Assembly: GCA_030428025.1 (NCBI GenBank)
Contig: JAUIBJ010000134.1
Location: forward strand, 1 to 8,068
Length of the DNA: 8,068 nt
From: Alphaproteobacteria bacterium
GTDB lineage: Bacteria > Pseudomonadota > Alphaproteobacteria > Rhodobacterales > Rhodobacteraceae
Reading direction: 5' to 3'
This document shows, piece after piece, positions 1-6,032 of the stretch (position 1 is the stretch's first letter; every line of letters starts with the position of its first letter). The notes beneath the pieces are model-generated. The model did no database searches. It saw only the letters and a program-made list of their open reading frames with translations, and was not told the origin of the DNA. Position numbers and translations under genes: made by a program.

Positions 1-216
1 GGCACCGCCCTGCGCCGCGTTCTGGGCATCGCGATTTCGGCCGGCTTCTTCGCGCTGCTGCACGGAAGATGGCTTGAGGCCGGACTGGCCGGGGTGCTGT
101 TTTCGCTGATCTATCTGCGGCGCGGGCGGCTCTTCGATGCGATCACCGCCCATGCCGTCGCCAATGCCGTTATCGCCGCGGTCGCCGCGTGGCGCGGCGA
201 CTGGACGCTCATCTGA
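1..216 (+). CDS. xrtE: C-terminal part of a CPBP-type intramembrane protease, probably exosortase E/protease (XrtE) of a VPEID-CTERM system
   Basis: The frame is open from base 1 and stops with TGA at 214-216, giving 71 visible residues; the start lies outside the window. Two short motifs typical of the CPBP (CAAX protease and bacteriocin-processing) family are visible: F17-A-L-L-H21 (FxxxH) and H51-A-V-A-N55 (HxxxN). They lie in hydrophobic helices at about residues 8-21, 27-39 and 47-63. The family's upstream EExxxR glutamate motif would be outside the window. CPBP proteins are membrane-embedded proteases or prenyl-protein processing enzymes. Established knowledge: in Roseobacter-type bacteria, exosortase E is a fusion of an N-terminal exosortase domain and a C-terminal CPBP-like domain, encoded beside a VPEID-CTERM protein. 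The neighbour ending 3 nt away has exactly that motif, so I infer XrtE. The exosortase half cannot be seen, so a stand-alone CPBP protease remains possible. Confidence 0.8.
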   Translation, partial: GTALRRVLGIAISAGFFALLHGRWLEAGLAGVLFSLIYLRRGRLFDAITAHAVANAVIAAVAAWRGDWTLI

Positions 217-219
217 CGG

Positions 220-465
220 TCAGGCGCCTTTGCGGCGGCGGTTGATTTCCCAGACCAGTGCAAGCGTTGCGGCAACCGCCGCCACGGCCAGCAGACCGCT
301 GGAGACGTCGATCTCGGGTACATTGGTGGTGCTGCCGCCGCTGTCGCCGCAATAGATACCGTAGCGGCGGCAGAGCCAGCCGCCATAGCTTTGGGCCGAG
401 GCCACGGCCGACCCGGACAGGTACATGTTCAGGGCTGCACCCAATGTCAGGAAAAACGTTCTCAT
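220..465 (-). CDS. Small VPEID-CTERM sorting-domain protein (predicted exosortase E substrate)
   Basis: The product has 81 residues. Residues 1-24 form a signal peptide with a hydrophobic core and an A-S-A site before Q25. The core at about 25-48 contains C32 and C39 (CRRYGIYC), several aromatic residues (Y27, W30, Y35, Y38) and a flexible SGGSTT stretch. VPEID follows at 49-53, then one transmembrane helix at about 56-72 and a basic RRRK tail at 76-79. Motif, helix and basic tail in this order define an exosortase-type C-terminal sorting signal, and VPEID is the variant paired with exosortase E. The protein should pass through Sec, pause in the inner membrane and be cleaved near VPEID by the neighbouring enzyme. 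The start is ATG at 463-465, with GGGAG (rc of 473-477) 7 nt upstream. The gene is convergent with the protease gene. The function of the released peptide is unknown. Confidence 0.88.
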   Translation of the reverse strand: MRTFFLTLGAALNMYLSGSAVASAQSYGGWLCRRYGIYCGDSGGSTTNVPEIDVSSGLLAVAAVAATLALVWEINRRRKGA

Positions 466-472
466 CCCTCGT

Positions 473-477
473 CTCCC
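473..477 (-). promoter_or_regulatory. Shine-Dalgarno site of the VPEID-CTERM gene
   Basis: The minus strand reads GGGAG here, 7 nt before the ATG at 463-465. It supports this start over any longer frame for the small protein. Confidence 0.6.
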
Positions 478-498
478 ACCGGATAACTACTGATTGCC

Positions 499-515
499 AT
501 GCCACGGTTATGCCA
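499..515 (-). promoter_or_regulatory. Candidate sigma-54 (-24/-12) promoter for the VPEID-CTERM gene
   Basis: On the minus strand the sequence reads TGGCAT-AACCG-TGGCAT. The sigma-54 consensus is TGGCAC-N5-TTGCW. The -24 GG (514-513) and the -12 GC (502-501) have the required 10-nt spacing, and TGGCA at -24 is exact. Initiation about 12 nt after the GC would fall near base 489. That leaves a 5' leader of roughly 24 nt containing the Shine-Dalgarno site at 473-477. No good sigma-70-like pair was found in the same stretch. The site can also be read as a TGGCAT direct repeat with an 11-bp period, so a regulator site is an alternative. Use of sigma-54 is inferred from sequence alone. Confidence 0.5.
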
Positions 516-590
516 CAATCATGGCGCGATTGCCTAATTTCGTGCGCAATTGGAGCGGAGCCGGATCACAATCCCTGCGGTGCTTTCGGC

Positions 591-614
591 ATTGTTTCCG
601 GGCGCGCAAACAAT
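591..614. promoter_or_regulatory. Perfect 7-bp dyad (ATTGTTT-N10-AAACAAT), candidate activator site
   Basis: ATTGTTT at 591-597 and AAACAAT at 608-614 are exact reverse complements separated by 10 bp. The centre (about 602) is roughly 113 bp upstream of the start predicted for the VPEID-CTERM gene. This fits the usual enhancer distance for sigma-54 activators. The AT-rich arms stand out in GC-rich DNA. It could instead be a hairpin in the 3' region of the RND transcript. Confidence 0.4.
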
Positions 615-620
615 CGCGCC
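601..620. other. Small GC-rich inverted repeat GGCGCG-N8-CGCGCC
   Basis: A 6-bp perfect stem (601-606 with 615-620) has an 8-nt loop and overlaps the 591-614 dyad. No T-run follows on either strand. It could help end the RND transcript or be incidental in GC-rich sequence. Confidence 0.25.
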
Positions 621-657
621 ACATTGCCGGTTTTACGAAGGCGAATCGGCTGCCCGG

Positions 658-679
658 GGCGGCAGCTCACTCTGCCGCC
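658..679 (-). terminator. Hairpin spanning the RND permease stop codon, possible weak terminator
   Basis: GGCGGCAG (658-665) and CTGCCGCC (672-679) form an 8-bp perfect stem with a 6-nt loop that includes the stop codon at 667-669. On the minus strand no U-tract follows, so it is not a classical intrinsic terminator. It may stabilise the mRNA 3' end or act with Rho. It is the only strong stem at the end of this operon. Confidence 0.35.
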
Positions 680-3600
680 TTGAGGGGCTTGCCGCCGCGC
701 GAGCCCAGGACGCGCTGGAACTCGTCGAGGGTGGGAGGCTCGCCGCCGCCGTCCTCGTCGTCATAGCCGGGGGCGCGCAGGCGTTCGTCTTCCCAGATCA
801 GTTCCGGAGCGCGCAGGCGGCGGGCCTCTCGGTTGAGCATCCAGTCCTGCGCCGCCCGGCTGGCCCGGCCCAGCGACATACGCGCCAGCGCCCGCGCGAT
901 CCAGGCGACATAGGTGGTGGCCCAGACCCTGAGCGCCAGCATCGAGGGCGTGAAGACCAGCGTCAGTACCGTGGCAATCCCCAGCCCGAACACCACCGCC
1001 GTGGCCAGCTGTTTCCACCACAGCGCGGTGGGGCTGTCGATCGAATAACCGCCGCCGATGAAATCGAGGCTGATCCCGAACATCATCGGCGAAAGGCCCG
1101 CCATGGTGGTGATCGTGGTCAGCAGAACGGGGCGAATGCGCGCCTCGGCCGTGCGGGTGATCGCCTCGATCCGGGGCATGTAGCGGCTGAATTCCTGATA
1201 GGTGTCGATGAGCACGATATTGTTGTTCACCACGATCCCGGCCAGCGCCACGATGCCCGTGCCGGTCATGATGATCGAAAACGGCTGGTTCATCACCAGC
1301 ATGCCGATCAGAACGCCGGTGGTGGACAGAACCACCGCCATCAGCACCAGCACGGCGTTGTAGACCGAGTTGAACTGCGCCAGCAGGATGATGAACATCA
1401 GCCCCAGCGCGCCAAGGAACGCCTTTTGCAGGAAGGCGCCGGATTCCTCCTGATCCTCGGCATCGCCGGTCCATTCATACTCGATTCCCGCCGGCACCAC
1501 GCCGCTTTCCAGCCATTCGGTGATTTCCGCGATGCGTTCATTGGCGTTGACCGGCACCACATGGGTGTCGCCGCTTTCGTCGGTGACGGTCTTGGTCAGC
1601 CCCTCGGTCACGGCGGCCTTCACGTCGAAAAAGCGCGTCTGGTCGATGCGGTCGATCTGGGCGAGCTTCTGTACCGGCTTTCGGGTGATGAAGTTCGACA
1701 GCGGCACCAGCCCGTCCGCCGTGCGCACCTTCAGCGTGTCCAGCGTCGACAGCACCCTGTCTTCCTCCGGCAGGCGCACGCGGATGTCGATTTCCTCGTC
1801 CGAGGAAGGCACCCGCATCGTGTCGAGCAGGATGCCGCGAGTGACCAGCTGCACCATCGCGCCCACCGTGGCCACGTCTGCGCCGTAGCGGCCGGCCTTT
1901 TCCACATCCACGTCGATCTGCCAGTCGATGCCGGGCAGGGGCAGCGTGTCCTCGATCTTGATCAGGCCCCGCGTCTCCTCGAACTTCTTGCGCGCGGTGG
2001 CGGTGAAGGCACGCAGCGCGTCCCAGTCGTCGCCCTTGATGCGCAGATGCACGGGCTTGGCCGAGGCCGGACCGCCCTCCAGCGCCAGAATCTCGAATTG
2101 AACGCCGGGGATTTCCTGCAGGGCGTCGGTCAGCTCGTCGATGGTGCGGTCGCCATCGGCCTCGGGCGCGACGACAGTGCGATGCACCTCGTAGTCGAGA
2201 AAGGGAATGGTGAACCACGTCTCGCTGACGGTGGGCCGATCCTCCCATTTCACGATCTCCAGCTGGATCTGGCCGATCGTGTCCAGCGGCGGTTGGGCAC
2301 CGCCGGTATTGTTGTTGAGCCCGCTTTCACCCGCGAAGGCGAAGGCGTTGAGCACGTTGGGATGGGTCAGCACCACATCCTCGGCCTCGCGCACAAGCTC
2401 GTCCTTCTGCTCGATGGACAGGTTGCCGCGCGCCTTGACATAGACGATGGCGTTCTCCGGCTCGGAGTCGACGAAGAACTCGGTGCCCTGGTTGTTGTTC
2501 ATGTAATAGAACAGCGTCGAGCCCACGAAGACGAAGATGGCGCAGAAGGCCAGAAGCGGCGCGATCGGGTTCCCGGCGACCAGATGGATCAGCCAGCCGA
2601 AGGCGGTCCGCCTGTAACCCGCCCGCACCTTTCCCTCGCGCCGGGGCAGCAGCTTGCCGCGCAGCCAGCGCAGCGCATAGCGCACCCGTCGCAGCACCGC
2701 CATCAGCCCCAGCAGAATGACGACGATGCCGGCCACGCCCGCGGTGGCCAGCGCCACCACCCCCAGCCCCAGCACGAAGACCGCGGCCAGCGTGGGGGCG
2801 ACTGACCCCAGGATGTCGCCGCCGTCCATCTGTGCGAATTGGGCGTTGATCATCCCCAGCAGCACCGGCGCGGCCATACCGGCGGCTGCCGCCACCCCGC
2901 CGGCAAGCGGGAAGAGCAGCAGGTGCCACAGCCAGAACCCGTGTGCGATGCGGCGGATGCGGCTGTCGAACCAGCGCTCGATCCGCCCCGTCACCCCGCC
3001 CATCACCGGCAGATAGACCAGCGCCACCAGCAGCGAGGCCGACAGAACGAAGATCAGGGTCACAGGCAGCATGCCCATGAACTGCCCCGGCACGCCGGGC
3101 CAGAACAGCATCGGAAGAAAGGCGCAGAGCGTGGTCGCGGTGGAGCTGACCACCGGCCAGAACATCCGCTTGGCGGCGCCCACATAGGCATGCATCGGGC
3201 CTTCGCCGTCGGCGATGCGCTTGTCGGCATATTCCACCACCACGATGGCCCCGTCCACCAGCATCCCCACCGCAAGGATCAGGCCGAACATCACGATGTT
3301 CGATACCGCCACCCCCATCAGCGCAAGAAGCGCGAAGCACAAAAGGAACGACGTGGGGATCGCGAATCCCACCAGCAGCGCCGGACGGATGCCAAGCGCG
3401 GCCAGCGTCACGATCATCACCAGCGCGATGGCGGTCAGCACCGAGCCTTCCAGCTGGCTGACCATCGAGGCGATCACGCGCGACTGGTCGTTCGAGGTGC
3501 CCACCTCGACCACCGCCTGCACCTGCTCGGGCCAGCCGGCTTCGGCCGCCGACACCGTCTCGCGGATCAGTGCGGCGGTGTCGATCACATTGAAGCCCTT

Positions 3601-4458
3601 GCGCTTGACCACCTGCAGCGCGACCGTGGTCTCGCCGTTGAAGCGGGCGGTACCGGTGCGGTCCTCGAAGGTCAGGTTGATCCGCGCCAGATCGCCCAGC
3701 GTCACCACGCGGTCGCCATTGGTCTTGACCGGCAGGTCGTAGATGTCGCGCGTCTCGTCGAAAGAGGAGGGGATCTTGACCGAAAACGCCCCGGTGGGCG
3801 CCTCGACCTCGCCGGCGGCAATAAGCTGGTTGTTGTTCTGCACCACGCTGATCAATTCGCCAGCGGTGACGTTGTAGGACTCAAGCCGAAGCGGGTCGAT
3901 GATCACCTCGACCATCTCGTCGCGGCTGCCGGAGATACCGGCTTCCAGCACCGGCTCCAGCCCCTCCAGCCGGTCCTGCAGATCCTTGGCCAGCCGTGCC
4001 ATGGTGCGCTCGGGCACGTCGCCCGACAGGTTGACGATGATGATCGGGAATTCCGAGAAGTTGATCTCGGTAATCGAATACTTGTCGGCGCCTTCGGGAA
4101 ACTTTGCCTCCGCCGCGCTCATCGCGTCGCGTACATCGGCCATGATCTTGGTCTTGTCCCAGCCGAATTCGAACTCCAGCGCCACGCCGGCATAATTCTC
4201 GGCCGCCGTGCCGGTCATGGATTTCAACCCGTCGAGATCCGACAGTTCGGTCTCCATCACCTTCACGAGCAGCTTCTCGCTGTCCTCGGCGGAAATGCCG
4301 GGAAACTGGACCGAGACGAAAAGCGCCGGGATCTCGATATCCGGCTCGCCTTCCTTGGGCAGGCCCACATAGGCCAGCGAGCCGGCGAAGATCGACAGCA
4401 CGATGAAGGCGATCACCATCCGTGCCCGTGCGGCGGCCCAGTCGACGATGCCGGTCAT
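667..4458 (-). CDS. RND-family efflux permease, enlarged (1263 aa)
   Basis: This is an inner-membrane, proton-driven pump subunit of a tripartite efflux complex. TM1 (about 13-33) precedes a first periplasmic porter loop (about 34-335), and TM2-TM6 follow at about 336-487. TM4 carries GMLVDGAIVVVE with D402. TM7 is at about 632-652, followed by the second porter loop to about 1010, TM8-TM12 at about 1011-1180 and an acidic cytoplasmic tail. TM10 reads GIVVNNNIVLID. The first Asp of AcrB's D407/D408 pair is kept as D402 but the second is Gly403; AcrB K940 aligns with N1078. Similar NN variants are known in other RND branches. Length exceeds AcrB (1049 aa), mainly through a hydrophobic insertion at about 505-630 and the tail. 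It starts with ATG at 4456-4458, overlapping the fusion-protein gene by 4 nt. Substrate is unknown; drugs, lipids or peptides are all possible, and nothing indicates metals. Confidence 0.93.
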   Translation of the reverse strand: MTGIVDWAAARARMVIAFIVLSIFAGSLAYVGLPKEGEPDIEIPALFVSVQFPGISAEDSEKLLVKVMETELSDLDGLKSMTGTAAENYAGVALEFEFGWDKTKIMADVRDAMSAAEAKFPEGADKYSITEINFSEFPIIIVNLSGDVPERTMARLAKDLQDRLEGLEPVLEAGISGSRDEMVEVIIDPLRLESYNVTAGELISVVQNNNQLIAAGEVEAPTGAFSVKIPSSFDETRDIYDLPVKTNGDRVVTLGDLARINLTFEDRTGTARFNGETTVALQVVKRKGFNVIDTAALIRETVSAAEAGWPEQVQAVVEVGTSNDQSRVIASMVSQLEGSVLTAIALVMIVTLAALGIRPALLVGFAIPTSFLLCFALLALMGVAVSNIVMFGLILAVGMLVDGAIVVVEYADKRIADGEGPMHAYVGAAKRMFWPVVSSTATTLCAFLPMLFWPGVPGQFMGMLPVTLIFVLSASLLVALVYLPVMGGVTGRIERWFDSRIRRIAHGFWLWHLLLFPLAGGVAAAAGMAAPVLLGMINAQFAQMDGGDILGSVAPTLAAVFVLGLGVVALATAGVAGIVVILLGLMAVLRRVRYALRWLRGKLLPRREGKVRAGYRRTAFGWLIHLVAGNPIAPLLAFCAIFVFVGSTLFYYMNNNQGTEFFVDSEPENAIVYVKARGNLSIEQKDELVREAEDVVLTHPNVLNAFAFAGESGLNNNTGGAQPPLDTIGQIQLEIVKWEDRPTVSETWFTIPFLDYEVHRTVVAPEADGDRTIDELTDALQEIPGVQFEILALEGGPASAKPVHLRIKGDDWDALRAFTATARKKFEETRGLIKIEDTLPLPGIDWQIDVDVEKAGRYGADVATVGAMVQLVTRGILLDTMRVPSSDEEIDIRVRLPEEDRVLSTLDTLKVRTADGLVPLSNFITRKPVQKLAQIDRIDQTRFFDVKAAVTEGLTKTVTDESGDTHVVPVNANERIAEITEWLESGVVPAGIEYEWTGDAEDQEESGAFLQKAFLGALGLMFIILLAQFNSVYNAVLVLMAVVLSTTGVLIGMLVMNQPFSIIMTGTGIVALAGIVVNNNIVLIDTYQEFSRYMPRIEAITRTAEARIRPVLLTTITTMAGLSPMMFGISLDFIGGGYSIDSPTALWWKQLATAVVFGLGIATVLTLVFTPSMLALRVWATTYVAWIARALARMSLGRASRAAQDWMLNREARRLRAPELIWEDERLRAPGYDDEDGGGEPPTLDEFQRVLGSRGGKPLKAAE

Positions 4459-5792
4459 TGACCGATCTCCTGGAAGCTGGGCTCGACCAGGACGCCATCG
4501 GTGACGTATTCCTGCCCGATCACGATCACGTCGGCCGCCTCGGGCAGGCCCGAGAGCCAGACGCCGGTGTCGGTGTCTCGCAGCAGAGTCACGGCGTGGA
4601 AGGCGACCCGCCGGTCGGCATCGACCGTGCGCACGCCAAGGGTGCCCTCGTCATTCAGCGTCAGCGCCGAAAGCGGCAGCAGATGGGCGGTAGTACCCTC
4701 GGCCGAGATCGAGATTTCGGCGGTCTGCCCGTCGCGCAGGCTCAGCTCGCGGTTTGGTACCTCGACCTCGACCCGGAAGGTGCGCGTCTCGGGGTCGGCG
4801 GCCCGCGAGATGAAGACCACCACGCCCTCGACCCGGTCGCCCGAGGCCAGTTCGGCCTGCGCCTGTGCGCCCAGCTCGATGCGCGACACCTGGGTTTCGG
4901 GCACGAAACCCACCAGCATCATCGGGTCGAGCCGGATCACGGTGGCGCAAAGGCCGCCGGGCTGCAGCAGGCTGCCCAGTTCGGCGCTGTCACTTTCCAG
5001 AAGCCCGGAGAAGGGCGCCTTGATGGTCAGCCGGTCGATCTCGCGTTCGGCGGCGGCCACGGCGGCCTGAGCGCTCTGCACGCCGGCCTTGGCCGATTCG
5101 ATGCCGGCGGCCACCGTCTGCAGCCCCGCCTCGGCGGCCTTCAGCCCGGCCCTGGCGCTGACAACGGCCGCCTCGGCGCCGCGCACCGCCGCCTGGGTGG
5201 CGGCGACGCGGGTTTCGGAGGCGAAGCCGTCCTCGCTGAGCCGACTGGCGGCGTTAAAGTTGATTTCCGCTTCCGACAGGCGCGACTGCGACTCCGTCAG
5301 CCGCGCCTTGGCCTCTTCCACACGCGCCTGCGCCTCGGGCGACCTGGCCTCTGCCTCCGGAACCCGCGACCGCGCCTCGGCCAGCCGCGCCCGCGTCTCG
5401 GTCAGAACCGACTGGCGCGTGCCGGGGTCGAGCTTGCACAGCACCTGGCCTTCCTCGACGAAGGCGCCCTTGCGCAGCGGGTCCGAGATTATCTGGCCGG
5501 TGGTCTCGGCGCGCAGATCCACCTGCCGGTCGGCCTCGGTCTGGCCGCGGACGATGACCGCGCGGTCGATCGGGCGCGCCGCGGAATGCACCGCCACCAC
5601 GCGCACGGCCTGCTCGGCGCCCGCCTCTGCCGGTTCCTCATCGGCCGATGCAGGCGCGGCTGGCGCAGGCTCGGCCTGCGCCTCGGCGGCGTCGGGCTGG
5701 GGCAGCATGGAGAGAAGCCGCTCTCGTTCGAAGACGAACCCGTAAATCGCGGCGACCACCAGAACGGCTGCTATGATGGGGAACAGGCGCAT
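4455..5792 (-). CDS. RND efflux periplasmic adaptor (membrane fusion protein, HlyD/AcrA type)
   Basis: The protein has 445 residues and bridges the RND permease to an outer-membrane channel. It has an N-terminal membrane anchor (about 5-21, no lipobox) and an Ala/Glu/Pro-rich linker (about 32-62). The first half of the lipoyl domain follows (about 84-123, VDLRAETTGQI and GAFVEEGQVLCKLD). A long alpha-hairpin runs from about 124 to 255, then come the second lipoyl half (IKAPFSGLLES), a beta-barrel domain and a membrane-proximal domain. At the hairpin tip, L185 and S192 fit the L and S of the R-x3-L-x6-S channel-docking motif, but the Arg position is A181. Both hairpin arms are very regular Ala-rich heptads. 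It is the first gene of the operon; the permease starts in its stop codon. The ATG at 5790-5792 has only a weak GAAAG-like ribosome site 7 nt upstream. Confidence 0.92.
   Translation of the reverse strand: MRLFPIIAAVLVVAAIYGFVFERERLLSMLPQPDAAEAQAEPAPAAPASADEEPAEAGAEQAVRVVAVHSAARPIDRAVIVRGQTEADRQVDLRAETTGQIISDPLRKGAFVEEGQVLCKLDPGTRQSVLTETRARLAEARSRVPEAEARSPEAQARVEEAKARLTESQSRLSEAEINFNAASRLSEDGFASETRVAATQAAVRGAEAAVVSARAGLKAAEAGLQTVAAGIESAKAGVQSAQAAVAAAEREIDRLTIKAPFSGLLESDSAELGSLLQPGGLCATVIRLDPMMLVGFVPETQVSRIELGAQAQAELASGDRVEGVVVFISRAADPETRTFRVEVEVPNRELSLRDGQTAEISISAEGTTAHLLPLSALTLNDEGTLGVRTVDADRRVAFHAVTLLRDTDTGVWLSGLPEAADVIVIGQEYVTDGVLVEPSFQEIGQ
4467..4471 (-). promoter_or_regulatory. Shine-Dalgarno site of the RND permease gene
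   Basis: The minus strand reads AGGAG 8 nt before the ATG at 4456-4458, inside the end of the fusion-protein gene. With the ATGA stop/start overlap at 4455-4458 it indicates translational coupling of the two subunits and fixes the start. Confidence 0.7.
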
Positions 5793-5850
5793 GGGTTAAC
5801 TTTCTTGGCAGGCATGTTCGGATGAGGGCGACATGGGACTGCGGCGGGCT

Positions 5851-5878
5851 ATTACAACTGGGATCTACGCTAAACCAA
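5851..5878 (-). promoter_or_regulatory. Candidate sigma-70-type promoter of the efflux operon (proximal)
   Basis: On the minus strand TTGGTT (878-873 of the 5000s) and TGTAAT (5856-5851) are separated by 16 bp. The -10 matches the consensus at five of six positions and the -35 at three or four. It lies about 58 bp before the adaptor start. A palindrome overlaps the -35. Confidence 0.4.
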
Positions 5879-5891
5879 CCAGTTCAGTTTA
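5871..5891. promoter_or_regulatory. Palindromic candidate operator, TAAAC-N11-GTTTA with inner AAC-CA-GTT
   Basis: TAAAC at 5871-5875 is the exact reverse complement of the last five bases, 5887-5891. A second near-centred dyad, AACCAGTT, lies at 5877-5884. The 21-bp element overlaps the -35 of one candidate promoter and the -10 of the other. TetR-family repressors often control RND operons through palindromes placed like this. No regulator gene is in the window, so the regulator is unknown. Confidence 0.4.
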
Positions 5892-5914
5892 CATTTTTCC
5901 GGATTCCCCTGCAA
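5886..5914 (-). promoter_or_regulatory. Alternative sigma-70-type promoter of the efflux operon (distal)
   Basis: The minus strand has TTGCAG (5914-5909), a 17-bp spacer and TAAACT (5891-5886). The match is weaker than for the proximal site but the spacing is ideal. The -10 hexamer is one arm of the palindrome at 5871-5891, so a bound repressor would block it. Confidence 0.3.
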
Positions 5915-5937
5915 GGCCGCCGGAAATGGGCCCTTCC

Positions 5938-5958
5938 TGCAACAGTCATGCAACAGTC
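5938..5958. repeat. 10-bp direct repeat TGCAACAGTC with an 11-bp period
   Basis: TGCAACAGTC occurs exactly at 5938-5947 and 5949-5958, separated by one A. One copy per helical turn is the layout bound by OmpR/PhoB-type response regulators. It lies between the promoter regions of the efflux operon and the YfgM-like gene, so it could serve either. It could also be a chance duplication. Confidence 0.6.
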
Positions 5959-5965
5959 GGGCCCC

Positions 5966-5994
5966 TTGGCAGCGCCGGGCCGAGCCTGTAAGAG
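5966..5994 (+). promoter_or_regulatory. Weak candidate promoter of the yfgM-bamB operon
   Basis: TTGGCA (5966-5971) matches the -35 consensus at five of six positions. The hexamer 17 bp later (TAAGAG, 5989-5994) is a poor -10, and an overlapping TGTAAG gives 15-bp spacing. It lies about 40 bp before the GTG start. Position is sensible but the match is weak. Confidence 0.25.
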
Positions 5995-6032
5995 GGGGCA
6001 ACAAGCCAAGGCAGACAGGGGGCCGGCAGGGC

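Noticed and set aside
258..683. Plus-strand frame covering the VPEID gene and the gap after it
   Set aside because: The Arg-rich product lacks a fold, and the opposite strand encodes a coherent signal peptide-VPEID-helix-basic tail protein.
550..2805. Long plus-strand open frame of 751 codons opposite the RND permease gene
   Set aside because: Its translation is Arg/His/Gln/Gly-rich and has no domains. It mirrors the codon bias of the permease on the other strand, which has clear RND motifs.
667..4458. Heavy-metal (HME/CusA-type) RND pump
   Set aside because: The single Asp in TM4 resembles HME pumps, but no Met-rich metal sites are seen in permease or adaptor and TM10 has the NN variant seen in other RND groups.
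2839..4461. Plus-strand open frame of 540 codons
   Set aside because: It is antisense to the RND permease, with His/Arg/Asp-rich low-complexity product and no recognisable fold. It is a GC-rich shadow frame.
4422..5825. Plus-strand open frame of 467 codons with repeated RLGQPRLRLG-like segments
   Set aside because: The repeats are the antisense reading of the adaptor's heptad coiled coil, not a real repeat protein.
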